DNA of 64,000 nt from Acidilutibacter cellobiosedens (lineage in GTDB: Bacteria > Bacillota > Clostridia > Tissierellales > Acidilutibacteraceae), in contig NZ_CP035282.1 in assembly GCF_004103715.1 (NCBI RefSeq), positions 3,062,501 through 3,126,500 of the forward strand, in the 5' to 3' direction. A program made the translations under genes and the position numbers. The notes below the pieces were generated by a model, which was not told the DNA's origin, searched no databases, and saw nothing but the letters and a program-made list of their open reading frames with translations. Below, piece by piece: positions 36,726-47,320 of this stretch (positions are counted from its first letter, which is position 1; each line of letters begins with the position of its first letter).

Positions 36726-36781
36726 AAATAGGTTCAAAAAAGGCTTCCCAGCGTATTAATTCTCTGACGGAAGCCTTTTTT
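36726..36781 (-). repeat. Fragment related to the dispersed repeat (copy G) and terminator of the PrsA-like gene
   Basis: Read on the minus strand: GGCTTCC arm, loop with AATTAATA, GGAAGCC arm, TTTTTT and TGAACCTATTTAAGTG. This matches the first half of the repeat; the CCTATAGG tail is absent. It sits right after the lipoprotein gene and should terminate it. Confidence 0.6.
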
Positions 36782-36795
36782 GCTCTCTTATGAAA

Positions 36796-37767
36796 TTATT
36801 TCTTTTCTTCATTATTATTAGTCTTAGTACTCGTAGCGGTATCTAAATATATTTTTACATCCGCTTCATCTCTTAGTTTAGTCAAGTATTCATTATATTT
36901 CTTCTCTTTTAAGCTGGCAATGACGTCTTCTTTTAATTTATCATATTGATCAACTTTATCATCAACTTTTATAATATGAAATCCATAATCCGTTTTGACA
37001 ATTCCGCTTACTTCCCCGACTTTAAGAGCAAATGCTGCATTATCAAATTCTTCAACCATCTGACCTTTTGTAAAGTAACCTAAATCTCCGCCCTTAGCAG
37101 CTGATACTTTATCGATGGACAATTCATAAGCTAAATCATTAAATTTTTCTCCCTTTTTCAATCTTTCCTCAACTTTTTTAGCTTCATCTTCGGTTTTGAG
37201 TAATATATGACTTGCTCTTATCTTTATAAAAGAATCCTTATTTTCTTCAAAGTATTTCTTTGCATCTTCATTACTAATTTTAAGATTATTTATATAATCA
37301 TCTTTATATTTTTGAATAAGAAGTTCTTTTTTTATATTGTCCTTAAAATACTCTTCAGTCATATCATTATCCTTTAAGAATTGAGTATATTTTTCCTCTC
37401 CTCCCAGTTCTTCCTTATAGCTATTAATCTGATCTGTTATGTCCTTCTCAGAAACAGCTATTTTCTTTTCATTTGCCCTTCCGACTATTAGCTTTTCTGA
37501 AATTAATAAGTCTAAAGTTTTCTCTTTTAATACTTCTTCAAAAGTCTTGTCTCCACTCACTACTGTAGACATAATATCTGAACCGTATTGTGATTCATAG
37601 GCTTTTTTATACATATTAAAATTTTTGTTAAACTCTTCTTTAGAAATATTATCTCCATCTACTGTTGCAACGGAATTTTTATTTAGCTTCTCACAACCTG
37701 CAAAGCTTGCCAAAATCATAATCACTGCCAAAAAAATTATCAATATTCTTCTTTTCATATTTACCAA
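36796..37767 (-). CDS. prsA: Foldase lipoprotein, PrsA/SurA-type peptidyl-prolyl isomerase
   Basis: About 323 residues. A basic start and hydrophobic stretch end in the lipobox ASFAGC, so the mature protein is lipid-anchored outside the membrane. The N-terminal SurA-like chaperone region is followed by a parvulin domain (IRASHILLKTEDEAKKVEERLKKG... GGDLGYFTKGQM...GYHIIKV-like GFHIIKV) and a Lys/Asn/Thr-rich tail. It assists folding of exported proteins. The start is probably TTG at 37767, nine bases after GAAAGG; ATG 37758 is an alternative. It follows mfd by 36 bases. Confidence 0.92.
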   Translation of the reverse strand: MVNMKRRILIIFLAVIMILASFAGCEKLNKNSVATVDGDNISKEEFNKNFNMYKKAYESQYGSDIMSTVVSGDKTFEEVLKEKTLDLLISEKLIVGRANEKKIAVSEKDITDQINSYKEELGGEEKYTQFLKDNDMTEEYFKDNIKKELLIQKYKDDYINNLKISNEDAKKYFEENKDSFIKIRASHILLKTEDEAKKVEERLKKGEKFNDLAYELSIDKVSAAKGGDLGYFTKGQMVEEFDNAAFALKVGEVSGIVKTDYGFHIIKVDDKVDQYDKLKEDVIASLKEKKYNEYLTKLRDEADVKIYLDTATSTKTNNNEEKK

Positions 37768-37803
37768 TGAAAACATCCTTTCTTATTAGAGTGGCTAACA
37801 TTA

Positions 37804-40800
37804 TTATATATCATTTACCTTAAATATAAAACAACTAATTTTTTCAATAAGTTCTTTAAGTTCTTTAATAACATCTTTTTTTATCCTAAATTTAAATATA
37901 GGTTTATCAGACAGATCAAATGAAATCTTCATTCCATATTCTACTGAAAGATAGTGTATGAGTTCCGGAGTTATATACTTAATTGAATCAAATTCCAAAC
38001 TAATAATATCATTCTTTTGAAAAATAACGGATACCAAACATTTGCTGGCAATATTCTTTATATAAGAAATATCTATTAAATTTTTTACCTCTTGGGGAAT
38101 ATCTCCAAACCTGTCTATCAATTCATCAACCAAGTCATTATAATCCTCATTGGAAACAGTCCTTGCAATCTTTTTATAGATTTCTATTTTCTGTTCTTCA
38201 TCCGGAATATACTCTTTTGAAATATATCCGTTTATATTTAATTCAATAGTGGTTTCGACAGCATCTTCTACTTTTTCTCCTTTTAATTTTTTAATAGCTC
38301 CATTTAAAAACTTCACATACAAATCATATCCTATGGCTTCAATATGTCCATGTTGTTCTACCCCTAAAAGATTTCCCGCTCCTCTTATTTCCAAATCTCT
38401 CATTGCAATTTTAAAACCAGAACCAAATTCAGTGAATTCCTTTATGGCCCTCAGTCTTTTCTCCGCCACTTCGCTTAAAACCTTGTCTTTTTCATAGGTA
38501 AAGTAAGCAAAAGCAACTCTATTTGTTCTTCCAACTCTGCCTCTTAACTGATAAAGTTGAGAAAGTCCCATTTTGTCAGAGTCTTGAACAATTATAGTAT
38601 TTACATTAGGGATATCAAGACCTGTTTCAATAATAGTAGTACACAAAAGTACATCATATTCTCCATCAATAAAACTTAGCATTACCTTCTCCAGTTCTCT
38701 TTCTGACATTTGACCATGTCCTACTATTATTCTTGCTTCTGGAACAAGTTCCTTAAGCTTTTTGGCCACCTTATGGATTGTTTCAACCCTGTTATAAACG
38801 TAATAAACCTGTCCATTTCTATTTATTTCCTTTATGATAGCATCTCTTATAATTTGTTCATTAAATTCCACCACATAAGTTTGAACAGGATATCTTTCTT
38901 CCGGAGGTTCATCCAAAACACTCATATCTCTTATTCCTATTAATGACATATGAAGAGTCCTTGGAATGGGCGTAGCGGTAAGAGTCAAAACATCCGCATT
39001 TTCTTTCAATCTCTTAAGTTTTTCCTTATGTTTGACTCCAAATCTTTGTTCCTCATCTATAATTATAAGCCCTAAATCATAGAATTTTACATCCTGTGAA
39101 AGAAGCCTGTGGGTACCTATTACCATATCTACAATTCCCTTTTTTAAATCAACAATTACCTTATGCTGTGCCCCAAGAGTTTTAAACCTGCTGAGCATTT
39201 CTACCCTAATAGGAAAACCAGCGAATCTTTCCTGAATAGTATTATAATGTTGCTGAGCCAATATAGTTGTTGGAACAAGAAAAGCCACCTGTTTTCCGTC
39301 CATAATTGCCTTAAACGCTGCCCTTATGGCTACCTCTGTTTTCCCATATCCTACATCTCCGCATAAAAGTCTATCCATAGGTTTGGGCTTTTCCATATCC
39401 TTTTTTATTTCATTTATGCTTCTTAGCTGAGCTTCTGTTTCTTCATAAGGAAACATCTCTTCGAACTGGCCTTGCCAAACATTATCCTTACTAAATTCAA
39501 ACCCTTTTGATGTCTCTCTCTTTGCGTATAATTCAAGAAGATCTTTAGCCATGTCCTCTATTGATTTCTTTGCTTTATTCTTTGTTTTCGTCCAATCTGA
39601 ATTGCTGAGCCTACTAATTTTGGGTTTTGCTTCATCGGAACCAATATATTTTTGAATTAAATTCATCTGATCAACAGGTACATAAAGCTTGTCATTACCT
39701 GCATATTTAATGGTAAAATAATCCTTCTTTATTCCCTGAACATTAAGTTGTTCGATGCCTATATATTGACCTATTCCATGATTTTCATGAACTACATAAT
39801 CTCCAACATTAAGGTTTAAAAATGATACAATTTCCTGTTTATCTTTTTTTACAATTTTTCTGCTTTTTTTCTTTTTAACTTTAAAAATTTCATTATCGCT
39901 AATAAATACTTGTTTAATAAATGGATATTCAAATCCTCCGTTTACAGTACCTGCCAATATAAAAACCTGTCCGGATTTAATATCTCTGTTTTTATCTTTA
40001 ACAAAGGAACACTCCAATCCCTTTTCACGAAGAATTTTTTCTAATTTTATACCTCTTTCCTCAGTTCCTGAAAATATTATAACCTTATATCCCCTGTATT
40101 TATAATGATTTAATTCTTCTATCAAAAAATTCATATTATTATGAAATGACTGCATTCCTTTTGTAGTAAAATTAATAGATACTTTAGGATTAAACTTTGA
40201 ATCATCATTTAACAATGACATAGTGATAATGGTTATTTTCTCTTCGACTTTCTTAATTATTTCATCATACCTATATAGTATTTTTTCATGGTTTGGAAGT
40301 AATTCTCCACTCTCATATATGTTTGAGAATTTAAACACAAATTGTTCCTTCAACTCATTTGCTTTTTCTTCAATTCTCTGAAATTCATGAAGAACTATTA
40401 AACTATCTTGAGAAAAATAGTCAACTAAACTTGATACATATTCTCCCGGAATATATGGAATTATTAAATCTGAATTGGCAATAGACAAGTTTCCTTCAAC
40501 AGCATCAATATATTTTAAAAATTTTTTATTAAGCTTTTCCGATTTATCTTTTATCCTTTTGTTTTTACTTACCTTAGATAAATCTCTTTCTATTCCTTCT
40601 ATAATTTTACTTTTATATTCGTCAAGAATAAGTATTTCCTTTGCAGGAGGTATAAAAGCAGAGTCTAATTTGTTCATAGACCTTTGATCGGAAATATTAA
40701 AATTTCTTATAGAATCGATCTCATCATCAAATAATTCTATCCTTATTGGAAATTGTTCTCCTGGAGAAAAGAAATCTATTATTCCTCCTCTAACGCTGAA

Positions 40801-41322
40801 TTGACCTTTTCCCTCTACCATATTTACTCGTTCATAACCTTTAATAGTTAAATCTTCCACAAATTTTTTTAAATTTAGCTTCTCATCATATCTTATTTTA
40901 GTAGAAAGTTTTTTAAATATTTCCGCATTCATGACTTTTGAAAGAATCGCTTCTATACAAGTCACAACTACTATCTTCTCACCCTTTATTAACCTTGTCA
41001 TAACTTTTAATCTTTCATGAACAGTTTCAAGGCTCAAGGCATCTACATCATAGAAAAATATTTCTTTTGACGGAAAAATTTCCACATGACTATTTGCAAA
41101 ATTTTTTAAATCTTCAAATATACTTTTCGCCTTTAACTCGTCTTTAGTAACAATTAATATTTGTTTTTTGCTATGTTTGTTTATTCCATAAAAAAAATGC
41201 CCCAGGTTATCATCATTTAACCCATGTATAGAAATGGGACTACTTCCCATTTTTATTTCTTCCAAAAGCTTTTTGTAAGACGGCATGTTTTTTAATGAAT
41301 CTATGAACATGTCTCCACTCAT
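37804..41322 (-). CDS. mfd: Transcription-repair coupling factor Mfd
   Basis: A translocase of about 1172 residues that removes stalled RNA polymerase and recruits UvrA. It has the N-terminal UvrB-like module, the RNA polymerase interaction domain (GDYVVHENHGIGQYIGIE), the superfamily 2 helicase core with Walker A CGDVGYGKTEVA, IIDEEQRFGVKHKEKLK and TLTATPIPRTLHMSL, and the C-terminal TRCF domain. I start at ATG 41322 (MSGDMF), eight bases after AAGGAG. It lies between pth and the prsA-like gene, as in Bacillus. Confidence 0.97.
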   Translation of the reverse strand: MSGDMFIDSLKNMPSYKKLLEEIKMGSSPISIHGLNDDNLGHFFYGINKHSKKQILIVTKDELKAKSIFEDLKNFANSHVEIFPSKEIFFYDVDALSLETVHERLKVMTRLIKGEKIVVVTCIEAILSKVMNAEIFKKLSTKIRYDEKLNLKKFVEDLTIKGYERVNMVEGKGQFSVRGGIIDFFSPGEQFPIRIELFDDEIDSIRNFNISDQRSMNKLDSAFIPPAKEILILDEYKSKIIEGIERDLSKVSKNKRIKDKSEKLNKKFLKYIDAVEGNLSIANSDLIIPYIPGEYVSSLVDYFSQDSLIVLHEFQRIEEKANELKEQFVFKFSNIYESGELLPNHEKILYRYDEIIKKVEEKITIITMSLLNDDSKFNPKVSINFTTKGMQSFHNNMNFLIEELNHYKYRGYKVIIFSGTEERGIKLEKILREKGLECSFVKDKNRDIKSGQVFILAGTVNGGFEYPFIKQVFISDNEIFKVKKKKSRKIVKKDKQEIVSFLNLNVGDYVVHENHGIGQYIGIEQLNVQGIKKDYFTIKYAGNDKLYVPVDQMNLIQKYIGSDEAKPKISRLSNSDWTKTKNKAKKSIEDMAKDLLELYAKRETSKGFEFSKDNVWQGQFEEMFPYEETEAQLRSINEIKKDMEKPKPMDRLLCGDVGYGKTEVAIRAAFKAIMDGKQVAFLVPTTILAQQHYNTIQERFAGFPIRVEMLSRFKTLGAQHKVIVDLKKGIVDMVIGTHRLLSQDVKFYDLGLIIIDEEQRFGVKHKEKLKRLKENADVLTLTATPIPRTLHMSLIGIRDMSVLDEPPEERYPVQTYVVEFNEQIIRDAIIKEINRNGQVYYVYNRVETIHKVAKKLKELVPEARIIVGHGQMSERELEKVMLSFIDGEYDVLLCTTIIETGLDIPNVNTIIVQDSDKMGLSQLYQLRGRVGRTNRVAFAYFTYEKDKVLSEVAEKRLRAIKEFTEFGSGFKIAMRDLEIRGAGNLLGVEQHGHIEAIGYDLYVKFLNGAIKKLKGEKVEDAVETTIELNINGYISKEYIPDEEQKIEIYKKIARTVSNEDYNDLVDELIDRFGDIPQEVKNLIDISYIKNIASKCLVSVIFQKNDIISLEFDSIKYITPELIHYLSVEYGMKISFDLSDKPIFKFRIKKDVIKELKELIEKISCFIFKVNDI

Positions 41323-41357
41323 CAAATCAACTCCTTGCAAAAGTCCTAAGCCCAGGT

Positions 41358-41942
41358 TTAATCCTGAGCTTTTATATCTTTTTTCATATTAATTTCATTC
41401 ATTGCTTTATTCACATCATATTTAACAATCAACTCTGCTGCTCGTGCAGCCTTTTTTATAGCTTCTTCAATAATTGTCCTGTCTTCTTGTGAAAACCTGC
41501 TTAATACAAAGTCTGCCAAATCCATGTCTTCCTTAGCTTTCCCTATCCCTACTTTTATTCTTGGAAAATCATCTCTTTGAAGCTGGTAAACTATGGACTT
41601 CAGCCCATTATGAGTTCCTCCGCTTCCTTTTGCCCTAACTCTTACTGCTCCAAAATCTATATCCACATCGTCTACTATTACTATTATATTTTCTATAGGC
41701 ATCTTGTAGAAGTTGTACAAATCCAATACTGCCATGCCACTATTATTCATATATGTTTGAGGTTTAACCAATAAAATTTTTTTATCATCAATATTTCCTT
41801 CACCATATATGGATTTAAATTTTCCTTTATTTAATTTTATATTATATTTAGATGATATAAGTTCTACAGTATCAAATCCTATATTATGTCTTGTATTCAT
41901 ATATTCTCTTCCGGGATTGCCGAGACCTATTATCGCATACAA
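41358..41942 (-). CDS. pth: Peptidyl-tRNA hydrolase
   Basis: A 194-residue enzyme that frees tRNA from prematurely released peptidyl-tRNA. It begins MYAIIGLGNPGREYMNTRHNIGFD, where the catalytic His is in TRHNIG, and contains KPQTYMNNSG and VDDVDIDFG. It follows prs by 16 bases. A small hairpin overlaps the stop codon but lacks a T-run, so mfd is probably co-transcribed. Confidence 0.97.
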   Translation of the reverse strand: MYAIIGLGNPGREYMNTRHNIGFDTVELISSKYNIKLNKGKFKSIYGEGNIDDKKILLVKPQTYMNNSGMAVLDLYNFYKMPIENIIVIVDDVDIDFGAVRVRAKGSGGTHNGLKSIVYQLQRDDFPRIKVGIGKAKEDMDLADFVLSRFSQEDRTIIEEAIKKAARAAELIVKYDVNKAMNEINMKKDIKAQD

Positions 41943-41958
41943 ATAGACCAGCTCCTAA

Positions 41959-42906
41959 CTACTTAAAAAGCTCACTTACAGATTCATTTGTATATATCCG
42001 TCTTATCGCCTTCGCAAATAAGGACGCAACCGACACTACCTCAATTTTATCTATTTTTTTCTCAGGCGTAAGAGGTACGGTATCTGTAATGACAAATTTT
42101 TCTATTTCAGATTCAGCAATTCTTTCTACGGCAGGACCGGAAAGAATAGGATGAGTGCCACAGGCATATATCTTCAAAGCCCCAAAATTTTTAAGTACTT
42201 TAGCTGCTTTTGAAATAGTACCTGCTGTATCTATTATATCATCTATTATTATTACGTCTTTTCCTTCAATATCTCCTATAACGTTCATTACTTCTGACAC
42301 ATTAGCTTTAGGTCTCCTCTTTTCTATTATAGCTATAGGCAGATCCAAAAGATTGGCGAAGTTTCTTGCTCTCGTAACTCCTCCCAAATCTGGAGAAACA
42401 ACGACAGTTTCTCTTGTCACTATATTTTTAAAATAATCGGCAAGTATCGGTACCCCAACAAGATGATCTACGGGAATATCAAAATATCCTTGAATTTGCC
42501 CGGCATGAAGATCCATAGTCAATATTCGATCTGCTCCGGCCTTTGTTAAAATATCCGCGATTAATTTTGCTGTTATTGGCTCTCTTGCTTTAGTCTTTCT
42601 ATCCTGTCTTGCATATCCGTAATAAGGTATAACCGCATTTATTCTTCCTGCAGAAGCCCTTTTGAAACCATCGAGCAAAATCAAAGCTTCCATCAAATTA
42701 TCATTTACGGGAGGACAAGTAGGTTGTATTAAAAATACGTCATAGCCTCTTACTGTTTCGTTAATGCTAACCGAAATCTCACCATCGCTAAATCTTCCCA
42801 CTTCACAATCAGACAACGGAACCTCCAATTCCGCACAAATCTTTTCCGCCAGTTCTTTGTTTGCATTTCCGGAAAAAATCTTCATTTCCTTTCCACTTAA
42901 GTTCAT
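41959..42906 (-). CDS. prs: Ribose-phosphate pyrophosphokinase
   Basis: A 315-residue class I PRPP synthase, making PRPP from ribose 5-phosphate and ATP for purine, pyrimidine, histidine and NAD synthesis. Signatures: [14 protein letters not shown] at the start, [18 protein letters not shown], the flexible loop [11 protein letters not shown], and the PRPP loop DDIIDTAGT. It follows glmU by 17 bases, the universal Firmicutes pair. Confidence 0.98.
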   Translation of the reverse strand: MNLSGKEMKIFSGNANKELAEKICAELEVPLSDCEVGRFSDGEISVSINETVRGYDVFLIQPTCPPVNDNLMEALILLDGFKRASAGRINAVIPYYGYARQDRKTKAREPITAKLIADILTKAGADRILTMDLHAGQIQGYFDIPVDHLVGVPILADYFKNIVTRETVVVSPDLGGVTRARNFANLLDLPIAIIEKRRPKANVSEVMNVIGDIEGKDVIIIDDIIDTAGTISKAAKVLKNFGALKIYACGTHPILSGPAVERIAESEIEKFVITDTVPLTPEKKIDKIEVVSVASLFAKAIRRIYTNESVSELFK

Positions 42907-42923
42907 TTTAATTTTCCCCCCAA

Positions 42924-44312
42924 TTATTTATTATCTTTTACAAATCCTTTTTTAATAACCCAATCCTTTTTATTAACCTGTCTTGCTCTTGCTATAGATA
43001 AATCATACTCATTCACAGCATCGGTAATAGTTGACCCTGCCGCAATATATCCCCACTTCTCGACTTTAACAGGAGCTACTAAATTAGAATTACTTCCTAT
43101 AAAAGCATTGTCCCCTACTAAAGTTCTCTGCTTTATTTTCCCGTTATAATTCACAAATACTACTCCACATCCCACATTTACTTTTTTGCCCACTGTTGCA
43201 TCGCCTATATATGATAAATGGCTGGCTTTAGAATAATCTCCTATTGTGGAATTCTTCACTTCCACAAAATCTCCTATCTTCACATTTTTGCCTATATGAC
43301 TATTAGGTCTTAAGTAAGCATAGGGCCCAATTGTAGAATTATTACCAACAGTACTTTCTATAATAGTAGAACTTTGAATTTCAACTTCGTCTTCTATCTT
43401 GCTGTCCACTATTCTGGAATCATGACCAATTATACAATTTTCACCGATTTCGGTATTCCCTTCAAGAAATGTTCCCGGATAAATCATTGTATCTTCTCCA
43501 ATTTTAACCCCACTTTCTATGTAAGTATTGCCTGGATTTATTATTATTACTCCCTGCTCCATTAATTTTTCATTTACTCTTTTTCTCATTATCATATCTG
43601 CCTGTGCCAATTGCACCTTAGAATTAACTCCAAATATCTCCGTATTATCCTGAGCTCTATAAACTCCCACTCTCAAATTTTCTCTTTTAAGGATCTCTAT
43701 TACATCAGTAATATAGTATTCACCTTGAGCATTATCTCTATGGATTTTATCTAAACTCTCCCTTAAGGCCTTTCCATTGAAACAATACATTCCCGAATTT
43801 ATTTCTTTAATTTTTTTCTCTTCTTCATCTGCATCTTTTTCCTCTACTATCTTTAACAGCTCACCTTTTTCATCATATAATATTCTTCCATATCCTGTAG
43901 GATTTTCGAAAAATGCCGTAAGAACCGTTCCTTGATTTTCTTTTTCAATATGATATTTAACCAAATCCTTTAAGGTGTCCCCTTTGATTAGAGGAGTATC
44001 TCCGTATAATATGACAACATAATCATCATCTTTTATATAGTCCTTTCCTTGCATCACTGCAAACCCTGTCCCATATGGTACGTTTTCCCCCACAGGTTGC
44101 TCTTTAAATATTACCGTCTCATCTTTAACACTTTCTACTAAGTCCTTGCTTCCATTACTTATAATTATAACATTTTTATTAATTCCTGCAGCCTCCGAAG
44201 CCTTAATTACATATGATAATAAGGGCTTCCCGCACATTTTGTGAAGTACCTTTGGTATCTTAGATTTCATCCTTTTTCCTTCGCCTGCCGCAAGTATTAT
44301 TGAGATTATCAT
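42924..44312 (-). CDS. glmU: Bifunctional GlmU (UDP-GlcNAc pyrophosphorylase and acetyltransferase)
   Basis: A 462-residue enzyme making UDP-N-acetylglucosamine for peptidoglycan. The N-terminal uridyltransferase domain has [18 protein letters not shown]; the C-terminal half is a left-handed beta-helix with hexapeptide repeats and the acetyltransferase segment [15 protein letters not shown] start at ATG 44312, seven bases after GAGGTG, which puts the nucleotide-binding motif at the expected place; the open frame runs 19 codons further upstream. It lies between spoVG and prs. Confidence 0.97.
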   Translation of the reverse strand: MIISIILAAGEGKRMKSKIPKVLHKMCGKPLLSYVIKASEAAGINKNVIIISNGSKDLVESVKDETVIFKEQPVGENVPYGTGFAVMQGKDYIKDDDYVVILYGDTPLIKGDTLKDLVKYHIEKENQGTVLTAFFENPTGYGRILYDEKGELLKIVEEKDADEEEKKIKEINSGMYCFNGKALRESLDKIHRDNAQGEYYITDVIEILKRENLRVGVYRAQDNTEIFGVNSKVQLAQADMIMRKRVNEKLMEQGVIIINPGNTYIESGVKIGEDTMIYPGTFLEGNTEIGENCIIGHDSRIVDSKIEDEVEIQSSTIIESTVGNNSTIGPYAYLRPNSHIGKNVKIGDFVEVKNSTIGDYSKASHLSYIGDATVGKKVNVGCGVVFVNYNGKIKQRTLVGDNAFIGSNSNLVAPVKVEKWGYIAAGSTITDAVNEYDLSIARARQVNKKDWVIKKGFVKDNK

Positions 44313-44425
44313 TATACACACCTCTACCTTTCGTATTTTCCCACTCAATAATATTTTATACAATTTCAATTATAAGTCCATACTTATTTTTTATTTCTTT
44401 GCTATTGTAAATTTTGGAAAAGTAA

Positions 44426-44447
44426 AAAGGACCACTTTTGGTCCTTT
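44426..44447 (-). terminator. Terminator of spoVG
   Basis: AAAGGACC and GGTCCTTT form an 8-bp stem with a 6-base loop, then TTTAC on the minus strand, directly after the spoVG stop. Confidence 0.75.
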
Positions 44448-44449
44448 AA

Positions 44450-44713
44450 CTACTCCTCTGATATACTTTTCTCATACTCTTCAAATATAGCTTCTTGAAT
44501 CTTTGCTCTGGTTTCCGGATTAATCGGATGTGCTATATCTCTGAACTCCCCATCGGCCATTTTTCTGCTGGGCATCGCAATAAATAATCCATTTTGTCCT
44601 TCGATTATTTTTATATCATGAACAACAAATTCATTATCAAATGTAACGGAAACTATGGCCTTCATCTTACCTTCATCAGCAACTTTTCTAACCCTTACGT
44701 CAGTTACCTTCAA
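44450..44713 (-). CDS. spoVG: Septation/sporulation regulator SpoVG
   Basis: An 87-residue nucleic-acid-binding protein that affects septation and gene expression at the onset of sporulation. It begins [10 protein letters not shown] and contains the hallmark [24 protein letters not shown]. The start is TTG at 44713 behind AAGGTGGTG. A sigma-H promoter lies about 50 bases upstream and a terminator follows, so it can be expressed alone. Confidence 0.97.
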   Translation of the reverse strand: MKVTDVRVRKVADEGKMKAIVSVTFDNEFVVHDIKIIEGQNGLFIAMPSRKMADGEFRDIAHPINPETRAKIQEAIFEEYEKSISEE

Positions 44714-44761
44714 TACCTTTCACCACCTTCCCGGAGATGCAATGTTTATTAAATATTTTTT

Positions 44762-44790
44762 ATATTCTCTAAATTTTGCAAAAATCCTTC
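44762..44790 (-). promoter_or_regulatory. Sigma-H promoter of spoVG
   Basis: On the minus strand GAAGGATTT (44782-44790), 11 bases, AGAGAATAT (44762-44770) fits the B. subtilis sigma-H consensus (RnAGGAwww, n11-12, RnnGAATww) at every defined position. spoVG is the classic sigma-H gene in Bacillus. Confidence 0.85.
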
Positions 44791-44807
44791 TTCTTTTTTA
44801 AATAATA

Positions 44808-45644
44808 TTAATTTTTCTTAATATGATTTAAATATTCAAAATTGGAAATTAAATCAATCTTCCTGTTCTCCTCATCTACATCCTTCAAAATCATCAATGA
44901 AGTATAATTATTTACAAGTTTCTTTTCAGGACTCATGGTCGAAATCAGAACTCCAGTACCCGCTACTTCTACATTAAATTCCTCCATCATCTCATATATT
45001 CCCCTAACCGTACCTCCCCCTTTCATAAAATCATCAATGATTAAAACTTTTGACATTTCCCTTAAAGCTTTTCTGGAAAGAGACATTGTCTGGATTATTT
45101 TGGTAGAACCGGATATATAATTTATGTTAACTGTGGAACCTTCAGTCACTTTAATATTTTTTCTGATTATAACCAATGGAACATTCAGTATCTCGGCCGT
45201 CATCAATGCTATAGGTATACCTTTAGTTTCTATAGTCACCACATAATCAATTCCCTTATCCATAAATTCATTGGCAAATATAATCCCCAGCTCTTTCACA
45301 ATATGAGGTGAATACAAAATATCCAGCATATATATAAATCCACCGGAAATAATTCTGTTAGGTTCGGACAAATCCTTACATAACTGTTCCAAAAAATACT
45401 TGGTCTTCTCCTTCTGAACTTTCGGTGCAAATTTGACTCCTCCACCTGAACCGGTAATAGTTTCGATTGTTCCTATCTCAATCTTCTCTACCAATTCTTT
45501 TATTATTGATATGTCTCCGCTGATACTTGATTTTTTTACATCAAATAGTTCACAAAAATATCTATAAGAAAATACATAATTAGGTTTAGTAGTCAATATG
45601 TACATTATTCCTGCAACTCTTTCGTTTCTCTTTAATTTTTTCAT
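44808..45644 (-). CDS. purR: Purine operon repressor PurR
   Basis: A 278-residue Bacillus-type PurR: an N-terminal winged helix (about 1-73, NERVAGIMYILTTKPNYVFSYRYFCELF) and a phosphoribosyltransferase-like domain with the PRPP loop VLIIDDFMKGGGTVRG. It represses purine genes and is relieved by PRPP. It lies upstream of spoVG, as in Bacillus, and is divergent from murC. The yabJ gene that sits between purR and spoVG in Bacillus is absent. Confidence 0.96.
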   Translation of the reverse strand: MKKLKRNERVAGIMYILTTKPNYVFSYRYFCELFDVKKSSISGDISIIKELVEKIEIGTIETITGSGGGVKFAPKVQKEKTKYFLEQLCKDLSEPNRIISGGFIYMLDILYSPHIVKELGIIFANEFMDKGIDYVVTIETKGIPIALMTAEILNVPLVIIRKNIKVTEGSTVNINYISGSTKIIQTMSLSRKALREMSKVLIIDDFMKGGGTVRGIYEMMEEFNVEVAGTGVLISTMSPEKKLVNNYTSLMILKDVDEENRKIDLISNFEYLNHIKKN

Positions 45645-45868
45645 ATAATCACCTTAATTTTAAACTTTTGTATTTAATTAATTTTATCCTTTTTCATACA
45701 AAAATTCAACACATTAAATAGTATTCCTTTTTATATTTTTAAAAATATGATATAATCTATCAATGATATGAGTTGCAAAGGAAAAATTTTTGAATAGAAT
45801 GATAATAATACGTTCTTTGGTAATAATAGATATATAATGAAAAAAACATTGTATTAGGAGGTAGATTT

Positions 45869-47269
45869 ATGTTTTCTTTTGATATAAAAGAACACAGATT
45901 CAATCATGTACATTTTATAGGAATCGGAGGCATAAGCATGAGCGGATTAGCCGAAATTCTTCTTATGGAAGGTTATAAAGTTTCGGGTTCTGATATGAAA
46001 AATTCTTTAATACTTAATAAGTTAAAAACTCAGGGAGCAGATATCTTTCTCGGACACAGGGCTGAAAATATCAACAATGCCAATTTGGTGATATATACGG
46101 ATGCCATATCAAAGGATAATCCAGAACTTTTAGAATCAAAAAAAAGAGCTATACCAACTATAGACAGAGGTAACTTTTTAGGAATGATTATGAAAAACTA
46201 TAAACATTCCATTGCCGTTTCGGGAACTCACGGAAAGACTACTACTACCAGCATGCTGTCCACCATATTTAAAAATTCTACTTTAGATCCCACCATACTT
46301 TTAGGTGGTGAGTTAGATGATATCGGAGGAAATGTTTTGATGGGCGGTAAAGATCTTTTGCTTACTGAAGCCTGTGAATATAAGGGAAATATTCTTAAAT
46401 ATCGACCCACCATGGCAATTATATTAAATATGGAAGAAGATCATTTGGATTATTTCAGAAATATTGATCATATCGTAAACACATTTTCGGAATATGCGGC
46501 AAATATCAAAAAAGACGGCTATTTAATTATAAACTTAGATGACAAACATTCAAAAAAGGTAATAAATACTTCTCATTGTAATATAATAACCTTCGGTATT
46601 AATAACCAGAGTGATTATGTTGCCGAAAATATTTCCTATGCTCAGGACGGATATCCTAAGTTTATCTTAAATGTTAAAGGTAAAAAACATTATACTGTGG
46701 AATTAAACGTTATGGGAGTACACAATATATACAATGCTTTAGCAAGTATCGCCGCTGCTTCCATCTGCAATGTACCTATGGAAGATATAATTCATTCCAT
46801 TAAAGAATACAGAGGAACCCATAGAAGGTTGGAAACAAAGGGGTATTCTAATAATATTAAAATTGTAGATGACTATGCTCATCATCCTACAGAGATTAAA
46901 GCATCTTTAGCTGCATTAAAAAGAACTAAACCTAAAAACTTATGGTGTATATTTCAACCTCATACATATTCAAGAACAAAGCTTCTTTTAAATGAGTTCT
47001 CTGAATCTTTCTATGATGCTGATAAAATTATAATAACAGATATATATGCTGCAAGAGAAAAGGATACGGGAATCATTCACGCAAAAGATCTTGTGGCTTT
47101 ATTGCAAAAAAAAGGAGTCGATGCTATTTATATGAGTTCTTTCGAATCAATTAAAAATTATCTTCTTGAAAATGCAGTTCCGGAAGATTTAATAGTGACA
47201 ATGGGAGCAGGAAACATATATCAAATAGGGGATATGCTATTAGAGGAAAACAGGAAAAAAGCAATTTAA
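45869..47269 (+). CDS. murC: UDP-N-acetylmuramate--L-alanine ligase
   Basis: A 466-residue Mur ligase adding L-Ala to UDP-MurNAc. It has the N-terminal Rossmann motif GIGGISMSGLAEIL, the ATP-binding loop SGTHGKTTTT, EACEYKGNILKYRP and VDDYAHHPTEIKA. The ATG follows TTAGGAGG. It is one of the few plus-strand genes, divergent from purR and convergent with the LCP gene, with which it shares a two-way terminator. Confidence 0.97.
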   Translation: MFSFDIKEHRFNHVHFIGIGGISMSGLAEILLMEGYKVSGSDMKNSLILNKLKTQGADIFLGHRAENINNANLVIYTDAISKDNPELLESKKRAIPTIDRGNFLGMIMKNYKHSIAVSGTHGKTTTTSMLSTIFKNSTLDPTILLGGELDDIGGNVLMGGKDLLLTEACEYKGNILKYRPTMAIILNMEEDHLDYFRNIDHIVNTFSEYAANIKKDGYLIINLDDKHSKKVINTSHCNIITFGINNQSDYVAENISYAQDGYPKFILNVKGKKHYTVELNVMGVHNIYNALASIAAASICNVPMEDIIHSIKEYRGTHRRLETKGYSNNIKIVDDYAHHPTEIKASLAALKRTKPKNLWCIFQPHTYSRTKLLLNEFSESFYDADKIIITDIYAAREKDTGIIHAKDLVALLQKKGVDAIYMSSFESIKNYLLENAVPEDLIVTMGAGNIYQIGDMLLEENRKKAI

Positions 47270-47280
47270 AAATTTTGTGT

Positions 47281-47320
47281 AACAAAAGAAGCTTTTATTT
47301 ACTAAAAGCTTCTTTTGTTA
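47281..47320. terminator. Bidirectional terminator between murC and the LCP gene
   Basis: AACAAAAGAAGCTTTTA and its inverted copy form a 17-bp stem with T-rich flanks on both strands. The LCP stop codon lies inside it. Confidence 0.9.

Noticed and set aside
41340-41385. Hairpin at the pth stop considered as a terminator
   Set aside because: The stem is followed by AGGACTTTTGC without a proper T-run, and mfd follows closely; termination is unlikely.
45651-45868. Search for PurR boxes between purR and murC
   Set aside because: No sequence resembling the PurBox was found; only AT-rich DNA and an isolated TATAAT.
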